Assembly (NCBI RefSeq): GCF_011250555.1
Contig: NZ_JAANMZ010000008.1
Coordinates: 41,306 to 105,305, forward strand
Direction: 5' to 3'
DNA from: Bacillus sp. MM2020_4
GTDB taxonomy: Bacteria > Bacillota > Bacilli > Bacillales > Cytobacillaceae
DNA length: 64,000 bases
The position numbers and the translations under genes were made by a program. How positions within the stretch are numbered: position 1 is the stretch's first letter; every line of letters starts with the position of its first letter. Positions 26,732 through 34,670 of this stretch are shown piece by piece. The notes below the pieces were generated by a model. That model ran no database searches. It was not told the DNA's origin and saw only the letters and a program-made list of their open reading frames with translations.

Positions 26732-27862
26732 TTATTTAGCATAAAAGTTCTCCGTATAATATGGCTGTGATTGATCATTAAAGGCAACGCCAACACCTAA
26801 ATATTTATATCCCTTCCGCAAAATATTTTCTCTATGTCCAAGAGAGTTCATTAACCCCTCGTGGGCAAAAATACTGCTAAACTGCCCATATGCAAGGTTT
26901 TCCCCGGCTAAATAAAAGATGATATGATCCTCTTTCATTCTATCAAAAGGCGATTGCCCTTTAAGATTTGTGTGATCAAAGTAGTGATTGACCGCCATAT
27001 CGGTACTATGCTTCCGAGCTGTTTCTCTTACATGGTCATCCCATGACAGAATGGGAAGCTGGTGCTCAACACGAGATGCATTCGTCAAATCGAATAGTTG
27101 CAATTCAAATCCTTCTTTTAATGCCGGACTTGCACTAGTGTAGAGTTCATGTTTCTTTTGTTCCATTTCTTTGTTGATTAATTGCATGGCTGTCACTGTA
27201 TTGTTTTCGTGTTTGTCGTAGAAAATGGTAACATAACCTTCATCTAGCAGATAGACATCATAGTCAGCATTTTCTTGTAATTGAAAAACAGTCAGCCCCT
27301 TTTGAATCCCAGTTAATGGTTCTCCAAGCGCAGCTCGCACCGTTTCCTTCGAACTACCTAACTTAATTCCATTGTTAGAGGAAATTAAATCTTGATTCGT
27401 GTATAGTCCTGCTACCCGATTTTTATCGTCGTACATAATCATAAAAAAGTTTTGATAATTGGTGTGATAGGCATACCACTTTGCTCCGTATTCATTAAGT
27501 GTTTCTCGGTTAGATTGGCCTACAATGTGTTCAATACCTTCCTTAGTGGCACCAAGTTCTATATTATGGACGGAAAAAACTTGATTAGACGGTGGGTGTA
27601 CCGTTATTTTTTTTTGATCTTGAGGTTCCTCTTTTTGTTGTTTATCTAAAAAAAGACCAAGCTGCTCTATTAATTGTTTCATCCCATCAGATAGAGAATC
27701 GATGGTTGCTTGTAATCCAGGATTGTTTATAACATCATTTAGTTTGGATTCAACTTGATTCATTTCCTTTACATAATCAGCACTAGCGAATTTCTGTTTA
27801 ATAATTGGTCCAGAAACATATAATATAAATAGTATTATTAGGATTGAAAAAAAGCGCCCCAT
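26732..27862 (-). CDS. ylbC: CAP-domain protein YlbC
   Basis: A 376-residue exported or membrane-anchored protein. An N-terminal hydrophobic anchor (residues 4-20) is followed by a coiled linker and a CAP-associated N-terminal domain (about 105-235, two repeats of GATKEGIEHIVG / GSSKETVRAALG). It ends in a CAP/SCP domain (about 255-376, with HSTDMAVNHYFDHTN and GENLAYG, SLGHRENIL). This is the YlbC architecture. CAP domains in Bacillus are found in wall or spore proteins; the biochemical role is unknown. RBS GGAGGA. Confidence 0.9.
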   Translation of the reverse strand: MGRFFSILIILFILYVSGPIIKQKFASADYVKEMNQVESKLNDVINNPGLQATIDSLSDGMKQLIEQLGLFLDKQQKEEPQDQKKITVHPPSNQVFSVHNIELGATKEGIEHIVGQSNRETLNEYGAKWYAYHTNYQNFFMIMYDDKNRVAGLYTNQDLISSNNGIKLGSSKETVRAALGEPLTGIQKGLTVFQLQENADYDVYLLDEGYVTIFYDKHENNTVTAMQLINKEMEQKKHELYTSASPALKEGFELQLFDLTNASRVEHQLPILSWDDHVRETARKHSTDMAVNHYFDHTNLKGQSPFDRMKEDHIIFYLAGENLAYGQFSSIFAHEGLMNSLGHRENILRKGYKYLGVGVAFNDQSQPYYTENFYAK

Positions 27863-27949
27863 CCACTATCCTCCATTTCTATTAGAATTGTAACCAAATT
27901 AATATAAATATATAAGTAATATGCCTATTTACGTTAGTTCAAGTATGAA

Positions 27950-27987
27950 AAAATGCTGCAGCCTAAAAAATAGGTGCAGCATTTTTC
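27950..27987. terminator. Bidirectional terminator below small membrane protein gene
   Basis: AATGCTGCA-CCTA (27952-27965) pairs with TAGG-TGCAGCATT (27971-27983), flanked by T/A runs on both sides. Confidence 0.75.
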
Positions 27988-28003
27988 AACATTTTACCAC
28001 TTA

Positions 28004-28234
28004 TTAACGACGCTGATGCCAAGCTTTTTTAAATACAAGTAATCCAAAGATTATAAAAGCTAGGAAGCCGATTAACGCAATAAGAATGGTTAAAATATTT
28101 CCTAGGGTTCCAAGGCCAAGTAGGACAAAGAAGTCGGTAGTAAAACCCAATACCGCTAGTAGCAGCCAAAACGTACCTGTTATAAATCCAAGAAAAATGC
28201 CAAATACACCACAGGAAGATTGCCCATGACTCAT
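28004..28234 (-). CDS. Small membrane protein, unknown function
   Basis: A 76-residue protein with two hydrophobic helices (about 10-32 and 44-68) and a basic tail KKAWHQRR. The ATG at 28234 (MSHGQSSC) has AGGGGGTG at the right distance; the GTG at 28243 is part of that RBS. No family recognised. Confidence 0.6.
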   Translation of the reverse strand: MSHGQSSCGVFGIFLGFITGTFWLLLAVLGFTTDFFVLLGLGTLGNILTILIALIGFLAFIIFGLLVFKKAWHQRR

Positions 28235-28380
28235 CAAATTCACCCCCTGTCACTGGTTGTTCCATAGTAATGTATGCGTTTACGTAGGAACCCGTTTATG
28301 AGATTACGTAAAGTGGGCTTAAAATAGGTGAAAATGAGACAATAGAATCAGTTCAGCCCTGCTTTTTTGAAAAACAAAAA

Positions 28381-28425
28381 AGTGCCGGCACCCAGATGAA
28401 AATGGGAGTACCAGACACTTTTTTA
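28381..28425. repeat. Dispersed GTGCC-type hairpin, copy 2 (terminator for yugP)
   Basis: AGTGCCGGCACCCA pairs imperfectly with TGGGAGTACCAGACACT. T-tracts lie on both strands, so it can terminate the minus-strand yugP transcript. Confidence 0.6.
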
Positions 28426-28464
28426 GTGACCTTACTGAAACTTTTAATAAACAATATTTCCTTA

Positions 28465-29145
28465 TTAATCCTCATTATTACGCATTCCCGTAAACATGAG
28501 AACAAAACGAAGGAGCTCTGCTATAGCAACTACTGTTGCAGCCACATAGGTTAACGCAGCAGCATTAAGAACTTTCCTCGCCTTACCCTCTTCATCATTC
28601 CTAATTAGACCTGAACCAATCATCATATTTAGTGCCCTGGAACTCGCATTGAATTCAACTGGAAGTGTAATAACCTGAAATAAGACTGCAGCTGCCATGG
28701 CAGCTATTCCTAGTAATAAAAGGTTTGCGGATGATAGGAGTAGTCCAATTAATATTAAGATAAATGAAATGTTTGACCCTATATTTGCCACAGGTACTAG
28801 TGCATGTCGGATGCGTAACGGAACATAGCCCTCCTTTTGCTGAAGACAATGACCAACCTCGTGAACCGCCACGGAAATCGAAGCAATGGAAGTACCATGA
28901 TAATTAGCCGTGGACAGCCGAACACTTCTAGTTCTTGGATCATAGTGATCCGATAAATGGCCTGACACCTGTTCAACCGTAACATCGTATAACCCATTTG
29001 CATCTAAAATTCGCCGAGCTGCCATGGCTCCGGAAAAACCAGAGGAGGTGGCCACTTTTAAATATTTGGAATAGGTATTTCTTAAGTATACTTGGACTAT
29101 AAGTGGTACAAGCATGATAAGAATAAAGTAAAAAATAAAGCCCAT
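28465..29145 (-). CDS. yugP: Membrane zinc metallopeptidase YugP
   Basis: A 226-residue neutral zinc metallopeptidase (peptidase family around B. subtilis YugP). It has an N-terminal membrane helix (3-20), the zinc motif HEVGH at residues 95-99 preceded by the conserved SIASISVAV, three C-terminal membrane segments, and the distal metal-ligand region LPVEFNASSRAL. It probably acts at the membrane in protein quality control, a family-level inference. Start has AAAAAGGAG eight bases upstream. Confidence 0.92.
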   Translation of the reverse strand: MGFIFYFILIMLVPLIVQVYLRNTYSKYLKVATSSGFSGAMAARRILDANGLYDVTVEQVSGHLSDHYDPRTRSVRLSTANYHGTSIASISVAVHEVGHCLQQKEGYVPLRIRHALVPVANIGSNISFILILIGLLLSSANLLLLGIAAMAAAVLFQVITLPVEFNASSRALNMMIGSGLIRNDEEGKARKVLNAAALTYVAATVVAIAELLRFVLMFTGMRNNED

Positions 29146-29221
29146 GAAATATACTCCTTTTTAGAAAGGTAATTTAGAATATATATATAATTTACCGCAA
29201 ATCCCACATTTTAATATAACC

Positions 29222-29464
29222 TTATACCCCTAAGATCTTGGCCAATTTTGCTTGATCAAATCCTAGAATAACGTCTTCACTAGTATCGTTTTTGATAATG
29301 GTTGCGGGTGTAGCGGCAGCACCAAGTTGAATAAGTTCTTGCAGATATTGATCGTCCTTACGTATGTCTCTTTCTTCAAACTTAATCCCATTTTCTTTTA
29401 GCCAAAGTTTTTCCGCATGGCAAGGAGGACATGTCTCCTGAGAATAAATGATCACTTTCTTCAT
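29222..29464 (-). CDS. Glutaredoxin-family protein with CPPC motif
   Basis: An 80-residue thioredoxin-fold protein. The motif is SQETCPPCHAEK (Cys-12 and Cys-15), the cis-Pro loop is AAATPATII and the C-terminal segment is VILGFDQAKL, as in NrdH/glutaredoxin-like proteins. A small cytoplasmic dithiol reductant; partner not evident. RBS GGAGGTAATG. Confidence 0.88.
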   Translation of the reverse strand: MKKVIIYSQETCPPCHAEKLWLKENGIKFEERDIRKDDQYLQELIQLGAAATPATIIKNDTSEDVILGFDQAKLAKILGV

Positions 29465-29553
29465 TTCATTACCTCCACTTCATCTTTGGTTATTGTGGTT
29501 TCCAAGAATACAATAATATACTATGAATCAATATTCAACAGTGTATTATGTTG

Positions 29554-30006
29554 CTAATTACTTTTCATTTTATTATTCAATTTTTCTCTTTCTGTAATAT
29601 CCCTTACTACATCCCCAATGGTTACATTTCCGAGAGCTTTCTCCAATGCCAATTGGGCAGTAGAGAACAGTGGCTCAATCGTATTTTGAATATTTCTTCC
29701 AACAGGGCATTCTGGATTCGGTTTCTCGTGAATACTAAACAACTCTTTATCTTGAACAACATCTACCGCCTTATAAACATCATACAATGTTATTTCGGTT
29801 AAATCCTTTGCTAGTTCAGCACCTGCAATACCAGCTCGTACATTAATTAAACCTGCATTTTTTAGCATCCCCATTATTTTTCTAATCACAGCTGGATTGG
29901 TATTTACACTTCCCGCAATAAACTCTGATGAGTTTACCCCACCATTATTCACTTCAAGAAGTGTTAATATATGAACCCCAACTGCAAACCTGCTGCTAAT
30001 CGACAT
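29554..30006 (-). CDS. ywnA: Rrf2-family transcriptional regulator YwnA
   Basis: A 150-residue Rrf2 regulator. The winged HTH covers residues 3-66 (ISSRFAVGVHILTLLEV, NPAVIRKIMGMLKNAGLI). A dimerisation helix and a single conserved Cys in NPECPVGRNIQ (near residue 98) follow, so the three-Cys Fe-S set of NsrR/IscR is absent. Divergent from a quinone-reductase-type gene. The intergenic region carries two TGTAAT-type inverted repeats, one placed just downstream of its own TATAAT. This suggests autorepression and control of the neighbour, probably sensing thiol-reactive or redox stress. Confidence 0.88.
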   Translation of the reverse strand: MSISSRFAVGVHILTLLEVNNGGVNSSEFIAGSVNTNPAVIRKIMGMLKNAGLINVRAGIAGAELAKDLTEITLYDVYKAVDVVQDKELFSIHEKPNPECPVGRNIQNTIEPLFSTAQLALEKALGNVTIGDVVRDITEREKLNNKMKSN

Positions 30007-30054
30007 CATTGCTCACCTTCCCAAAATTTTTATATCACAATAATTTATATAAAA

Positions 30055-30073
30055 TGTAATTCATTTGATTACA
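30055..30073. promoter_or_regulatory. Inverted repeat TGTAAT-N7-ATTACA (site A, ywnA side)
   Basis: TGTAAT (30055-30060) and ATTACA (30068-30073) are perfect arms. On the minus strand the repeat starts five bases after TATAAT (30084-30079), so it overlaps the expected ywnA transcription start. Confidence 0.65.
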
Positions 30074-30121
30074 AGTGTATTATACCAAACTGTCGAACAA
30101 AATATATAAAGTGTGTTTCGG

Positions 30122-30150
30122 TTGACAAAAGAATAAGTTGTTATTAGAAT
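30122..30150 (+). promoter_or_regulatory. SigA promoter of qorB-like gene
   Basis: TTGACA (30122-30127), a 17-bp spacer and TAGAAT (30145-30150). Predicted transcription start is near 30157. Confidence 0.75.
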
Positions 30151-30157
30151 GATTACA

Positions 30158-30176
30158 GGTAATTAAATTGATTACA
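30158..30176. promoter_or_regulatory. Inverted repeat GGTAAT-N7-ATTACA (site B, qorB-like side)
   Basis: One mismatch from TGTAAT-N7-ATTACA. It begins at the predicted +1 of the qorB-like promoter. The sequence TGATTACARGT is also repeated at 30066, 30150 and 30169. Confidence 0.6.
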
Positions 30177-30214
30177 AGTTTAATTCATTTACAATAAAAT
30201 GGGGGGAATCATCC

Positions 30215-31087
30215 ATGAAATTTTTAGTAACAGGTGCAACAGGGAAATTGGGAACAAAAGTAGTGGAGAACATATTAAAAACTATACCGGCGAATCAATT
30301 AGCTGTCAGTGTACGTAATCCCGAGAGGGCAGAAGGATTACGATCACTCGGGGTAGATGTTCGCCAAGGAGATTTTGACCTTCCGGAAACATTGGATACT
30401 GCTTTTGAAGGAATTGATCGTTTATTGATTATTTCTGCAGATGGTGACAATGAAACAAGAATTCGTCAGCATACAAATGCAGTCGCAGCGGCGCAAAGGA
30501 AGGGAGTTAAATTTATTGCTTATACAAGTTTAGCAAATGCAACAGATAGTACAAATTTAATGGCACCTCCTCATGTTGCGACAGAAGCAGCGATCATTAA
30601 AACAGGAATTCCATATTCCTTCTTGCGTAACAATTGGTATCTGGAAAACGAAATGGGGGGTATTCAGGGTGCGTTAGCAGGTGCTCCGTGGGTAACTTCA
30701 GCTGGAACAGGTAAAGTGGGGTGGGCACTACAACAAGATTACGCAGATGCGGCAGCAGAGGTGCTCTTAGGAAGTGGGCATGATAATACAGTATATGAAC
30801 TTTCCGGTCCACTTTTAACGCAAGAAGAATTAGTAGCTGCTCTTGGTGCCATATTGGGTAAAGAAATACCTGTACAACAAGTCAACGACGAGACGTATGC
30901 CGAAATGATGAAAGGACTAGGTTTACCGGATTTTGTTATTCCGATTGTTGTAGGAATTCAAGAGAGTATCCGAAATGGTTCACTAGAAGTTGAAAGCAAT
31001 GATTTTGAAAAGCTTCTCGGTCGTCCAATAACGCCAATAAAAGAGGGATTAACTCAAATCGTTAACCAAATTTCTCAAGCAAAATAA
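30215..31087 (+). CDS. NmrA/QorB-like NAD(P)H:quinone oxidoreductase
   Basis: A 290-residue atypical SDR of the NmrA/QorB type. The N-terminal Rossmann motif is LVTGATGKLGTKVV (residues 4-17), VSVRNPERAEGLRSLGVDVRQGDFD covers the second strand, and the family signature YSFLRNNWYLEN is near residue 134. It probably reduces quinones or carbonyl compounds with NADPH. Divergent from the Rrf2 regulator ywnA and expected to be repressed by it. Strong RBS ATGGGGGGAA. No Tyr-xxx-Lys catalytic motif of classical SDRs, which is normal for this subgroup. Confidence 0.87.
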   Translation: MKFLVTGATGKLGTKVVENILKTIPANQLAVSVRNPERAEGLRSLGVDVRQGDFDLPETLDTAFEGIDRLLIISADGDNETRIRQHTNAVAAAQRKGVKFIAYTSLANATDSTNLMAPPHVATEAAIIKTGIPYSFLRNNWYLENEMGGIQGALAGAPWVTSAGTGKVGWALQQDYADAAAEVLLGSGHDNTVYELSGPLLTQEELVAALGAILGKEIPVQQVNDETYAEMMKGLGLPDFVIPIVVGIQESIRNGSLEVESNDFEKLLGRPITPIKEGLTQIVNQISQAK

Positions 31088-31105
31088 AAAATATTCCGGC
31101 AACGG

Positions 31106-31175
31106 TAAATGGAATCATCTGCCTGAACCCCCATGTGCTAGTGTTACCCAGTGGGGGCCAGGCATCGATTCTCTC
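31106..31175. repeat. Dispersed GTGCC-type hairpin, copy 3 (degenerate)
   Basis: TGCCTGAACCCCCA and TGGGGGCCAGGCA form imperfect arms around a loop of about 20 bases. It lies between the convergent qorB-like and Lin0512 genes. Confidence 0.5.
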
Positions 31176-31190
31176 GTACCATTTTTTAAA

Positions 31191-31553
31191 CTAATAGCCA
31201 ACTTCAACCGATGCGACGACTATGTACATCATATCATTTTTATCTCCCTTATCCTCGAGAGCAATCCCGCTAGTTGTCATCATTCCTCCATCCATGACTT
31301 CCACTGTAACACTACCATATGGCAGAGCCTCTTTTACAGCATCGATATCAAGGTTTTCTTTCTCACATGGAATGGCAAGTTTCACATTCACTTTCATATG
31401 ATCAAGACTGTTTTCAGGGAGCACCGAACGAATGCCGGGCATGGAATTATAGTGAATAGCATTTTTTACAGCGCGAACTGCTGCTTTTGTAATATTTTGG
31501 CCATGTACATCAATCCCCATCCCAGTTTCAATAAACATTAATTTTTCCATCAT
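31191..31553 (-). CDS. Lin0512 family conserved protein
   Basis: A 120-residue protein matching the Lin0512 family: LMFIETGMGIDVHGQNITKAA at the N-terminus, then HYNSMPGIRSVLPEN, and MDGGMMTTSGIALEDKGD near the C-terminus. Structures of this family are known but not the function. An upstream GTG at 31583 lies before the GGAGAGGA ribosome binding site, so 31553 is used. Monocistronic. Confidence 0.85.
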   Translation of the reverse strand: MMEKLMFIETGMGIDVHGQNITKAAVRAVKNAIHYNSMPGIRSVLPENSLDHMKVNVKLAIPCEKENLDIDAVKEALPYGSVTVEVMDGGMMTTSGIALEDKGDKNDMMYIVVASVEVGY

Positions 31554-31896
31554 TGATTCATCTTCCTCTCCATATTCTTTCACTACAATATTTTACCGCT
31601 TTTCAACCACTTTGTTAAATTTCATCCACATTCCATTTTCAAAATGATATAGCGCAGTAAAGAAAAGGTTCTGTAGCATATGGAAGGATATGGCTAAAAA
31701 ATTAAGAACATTGGAGTTATCTTCCCGAGTTTGGATGACAATCCGTTATATAGCATAATTCACCGTATTTTCGACTTTGTGTGACCTTGAATGCAATGAT
31801 AAGATGAAACCTACGTAAAAGAACAATTCGCCAAACGAAAAAAACTGAAAGGAATGATTTTTTATCAATCATTTACAATTAAGTTATACGAGCGAA

Positions 31897-32067
31897 ATGG
31901 AAAAAGCGATGTATAGCGCTCACGGTGTAGGTTATGAGGAGTATAGCAGATCTCATTCAGTAAGAATGAGGGTCGAAAAAAGCCGTGAAAGGAATTATAA
32001 TACGTGTCGCAGAATGGTTGCTGACCTTGACCTACTTGTTCATTTTAATAATCGCTTAAAGTTATGA
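31897..32067 (+). pseudogene. Possible remnant or small ORF (56 codons)
   Basis: An ATG frame encoding an Arg/Tyr/Ser-rich peptide (YEEYSRSHSVRMRVEKSRE in the middle). It overlaps a 37-codon frame in another phase that ends at 31917, as if one ancestral gene had suffered a frameshift. There is no clear RBS. A terminator hairpin follows directly, which suggests that this was once, or still is, transcribed. No homologue recognised. Confidence 0.3.
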
Positions 32068-32069
32068 GA

Positions 32070-32109
32070 TAAGGGAAACCAATGTTAAATTACACTGGTT
32101 TCCCTTTAT
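32070..32109 (+). terminator. Hairpin terminator
   Basis: AAGGGAAACCA (32071-32081) pairs perfectly with TGGTTTCCCTT (32096-32106). The T-tract is short (TTTATAT). Confidence 0.6.
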
Positions 32110-32239
32110 ATTAGTGCCCGGCCAAATAAATCTTTCTCTTCATTTGTCATCGTTCTTTTTTCGATAAGAAAATTCTTTACAACTTTTGCACAAATTGGTT
32201 AACTTGATAAAGAAGCTTATAAATTGCGAGGCATTACAT

Positions 32240-33454
32240 ATGATGAAAATTAAAAACTATGTTGGACAGTTCCACCCGATTGTATGGGTTTTATTAATTG
32301 GCACAGCGTTGTCGAGGGGCTCCGCATTCATGACTCTGCCGTTTCTATCAATCTATTTATCAAGACATATGGATCTGTCACCAGTTATTATCGGCATAAC
32401 AGTCGGGATGAGTCCATTGATGGCGACGGTGGGAGGATTTATTGGCGGTCATTTATCGGACAGGTATGGTCGTAAACCAATCATGCTGGTCTCATTGTTT
32501 ATGGTTGCATTTGTTTACTATGGATTCACCGTGGCGACAGGACAAGGATGGTTTATCCTATTAAACGCTTTAAATGGCCTTAGTAACTCATTCTTTGAAC
32601 CAACAGCACAAGCGCTAATGGCTGATTTAACCGAGAAAACTAAGCGGATGAGGGTGTATTCCCTACGATATACTGCGATGAATATCGGAGCATCCGTTGG
32701 TCCACTTATCGGAGCGTATTTAGCCAACACCTCGGCTAAGTTATCCTTCGGTATAACAGGGACAATCTATTTACTTTACGCACTTGTATTAGTTTACTTT
32801 TTAAAAAGGCTTGAAGTACCAGTATCACAAGAAAAACATAACAAGAAGGTTGTATCCTTTGGTGCTGCTTTTCAGATAATTAAAACGGATAAGGCCTTAA
32901 GATATTTAATCATTGGAATCATTTTGGTCAACATGGGCTATGTTCAAATTGATTCAAATCTGCCGCAAATATTAGAAGGCACAGTCGAAAATGGTGTCTT
33001 TATTTTTTCCTTGTTGATCACTATTAATGCTGTGATGGTTGTAGTCCTGCAAATGCCAATTAGCCATCTGGCTGAAAGATTTAAGTTAATGCAGGTAATG
33101 GTAGTTGGTGCCTTTTGCATGGCGGCTGGATTGATTGGTTTTAGTTTTGCCAGCGGGTGGGTGACCTGTATTATAGCTATCGTCTTATTAACGTTAGGAG
33201 AAATATTAATCTTCCCTTCTAACAGTATGATGATTGACAAGCTTGCGCCAGAACATTTGCGTGGAACTTATTTTGGAGCTGCCCAATTCCGGAAAATTGG
33301 CAACTTCCTTGGCCCAGTCATCGGTGGTTACCTTCTTAGCCATTTCAATGGTCAAATCATGTTTTGGGTAATGGCACTCGTAACGATCGGAAGTATCATT
33401 TTCTTCACATCCGGTAATAGATCCAGAGTAGAAAAAGGCGAAAAGGCAGTTTAA
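32240..33454 (+). CDS. MFS transporter (multidrug-efflux type)
   Basis: A 404-residue, 12-helix carrier of the DHA1-like drug-efflux type: GTALSRGSAFMTLPFLSIYL in helix 1, motif A GGHLSDRYGRKPIML near residue 75, and helix-5 motif GASVGPLIGAYLA (motif C-like, GxxxGPxxGG) near 155. The annotated frame runs 54 bases further upstream, but GCGAGG lies eight bases before the ATG at 32240, which is preferred. Probable exporter; substrate unknown. Bounded by terminators. Confidence 0.85.
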   Translation: MMKIKNYVGQFHPIVWVLLIGTALSRGSAFMTLPFLSIYLSRHMDLSPVIIGITVGMSPLMATVGGFIGGHLSDRYGRKPIMLVSLFMVAFVYYGFTVATGQGWFILLNALNGLSNSFFEPTAQALMADLTEKTKRMRVYSLRYTAMNIGASVGPLIGAYLANTSAKLSFGITGTIYLLYALVLVYFLKRLEVPVSQEKHNKKVVSFGAAFQIIKTDKALRYLIIGIILVNMGYVQIDSNLPQILEGTVENGVFIFSLLITINAVMVVVLQMPISHLAERFKLMQVMVVGAFCMAAGLIGFSFASGWVTCIIAIVLLTLGEILIFPSNSMMIDKLAPEHLRGTYFGAAQFRKIGNFLGPVIGGYLLSHFNGQIMFWVMALVTIGSIIFFTSGNRSRVEKGEKAV

Positions 33455-33494
33455 CTATGAGCAAACTGCCAAAAAGCGTCTTAACGATAAACCT

Positions 33495-33535
33495 GAAAAT
33501 GCCTCAGGATTCAAACCCTGAGGCATTTCTTCGTT
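33495..33535. terminator. Bidirectional terminator (MFS / aldo-keto reductase)
   Basis: AAATGCCTCAGG (33497-33508) pairs perfectly with CCTGAGGCATTT (33517-33528). Confidence 0.75.
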
Positions 33536-34478
33536 ATTTTAATATATCCTCGATTCTTGCAAGTGTTTCTGCGCTTAATTTCACGCCTGAAGCTTTAACG
33601 TTTTCTTCGATTTGCGCTGGTCGGCTTGCACCCACTAATGCGCTTGCAACATTACTCTGTCTTAAAATCCAGGCAAGGGCAAGATTGGCAAGCGAAAGAT
33701 CATTTTCTTGGGCCACACCTTTTAATAATTCGACTTTATCAAGATTCTCGTCGGTTAATAATCCAAATAGGCTGCTGTATTTTTCCTGTGCGGCACGAGT
33801 ACCTGCGGGAGCTTTTTCCCCCTTTTTATACTTACCTGTTAAGACACCTTGTGCAAGCGGCGACCAAACGACCTGGCCAATTCCATGCTTTTCTGAAACT
33901 GGGAGGACTTCTTTTTCAATATAGCGCTGCAGCATGCTGTATTGCGGCTGATTGACAACGATCCGGTCGAGTAGTTTTTTATCAGCGAGATGGACAGCTT
34001 CGCTAATTTGTTCGGCTGTCCACTCGCTCACACCCACATATAAAACCTTTCCTTGGCGGACAAGATCATCAAGTGCGCGCAATGTTTCGTCGAGTGGTGT
34101 TTCAGCATCAAATCGATGGCAATAATAAATGTCGACATAGTCCGTGTTAAGTCGTTTTAAGCTTGCGTGGCATTGTTCGATAACATGTTTGCGAGATAAA
34201 CCTTTGTCGTTAGGTCCATCACCCATTGGCCAAAATACCTTCGTGGCCAGTACAAATGAATCACGGGTATATTTCTGAAGGGCCTTGCCTACGACAATCT
34301 CAGCTTCCCCCCGCATGTAAACATTGGCTGTATCAAAAAAATTTATTCCTAAATCGTATGCCTTATCAATTGATGCGGTCGCATTTTGTTCCTCCACATA
34401 TCCACCATACGTAAGCCAGCTACCCAAGCTTATTTCACTTACTTTTAACCCTGTTTTTCCTAAGCGGCGATATTCCAA
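33534..34478 (-). CDS. Aldo/keto reductase (Kv-beta-like)
   Basis: A 314-residue NADPH-dependent TIM-barrel oxidoreductase. The N-terminus is EYRRLGKTGLKVSEISLG. The catalytic tetrad is visible as Asp and Tyr in FFDTANVY, Lys in VLATKVFWP and His in YYCHRFD. The insertion pattern (GDGPNDKGLSRKH) matches the potassium-channel beta-subunit/YghZ-like AKR group. Start is TTG at 34478, with AGGGGGAA eight bases upstream; a longer frame to 34511 includes the RBS. Physiological substrate unknown. Confidence 0.9.
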   Translation of the reverse strand: MEYRRLGKTGLKVSEISLGSWLTYGGYVEEQNATASIDKAYDLGINFFDTANVYMRGEAEIVVGKALQKYTRDSFVLATKVFWPMGDGPNDKGLSRKHVIEQCHASLKRLNTDYVDIYYCHRFDAETPLDETLRALDDLVRQGKVLYVGVSEWTAEQISEAVHLADKKLLDRIVVNQPQYSMLQRYIEKEVLPVSEKHGIGQVVWSPLAQGVLTGKYKKGEKAPAGTRAAQEKYSSLFGLLTDENLDKVELLKGVAQENDLSLANLALAWILRQSNVASALVGASRPAQIEENVKASGVKLSAETLARIEDILK

Positions 34479-34670
34479 AATGATTCCCCCTAAAAAAATT
34501 TCGTGATTCAAAGTAAAAGTACTACATTTAGAGTTAAAATGTCTACTATTAGAAACTTCTCTGGAACGAATATTTTTTCTTTTCCTCCATTTCTAGTAGA
34601 ATTATAATCAATCTTGATAAAGTGAATAGGCAATATGACTAGTTTGATGTAAATTGGATGGTGAATACAA

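Larger units (their letters stand above)
31554..32239. other. 686-bp region without a convincing intact gene
   Basis: It holds a few very short frames. One starts at 31690 with a fair RBS (22 aa). A 37-codon frame (stop at 31917) is followed, in another frame, by the 56-codon frame 31897-32067, and a good hairpin lies at 32071-32106. The composition looks like decayed coding sequence. No tRNA, repeat array or known RNA was recognised. Confidence 0.5.

Noticed and set aside
28255..28275. cre-like TGTATGCGTTTACG upstream of the 76-aa membrane protein gene
   Set aside because: It has two mismatches to the cre consensus, including a core-flanking position, and the gene gives no metabolic reason for CcpA control.
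31690..31758. 22-codon ORF with GGAAGGAT upstream
   Set aside because: Too short to judge, no terminator or partner gene, and no recognisable feature.
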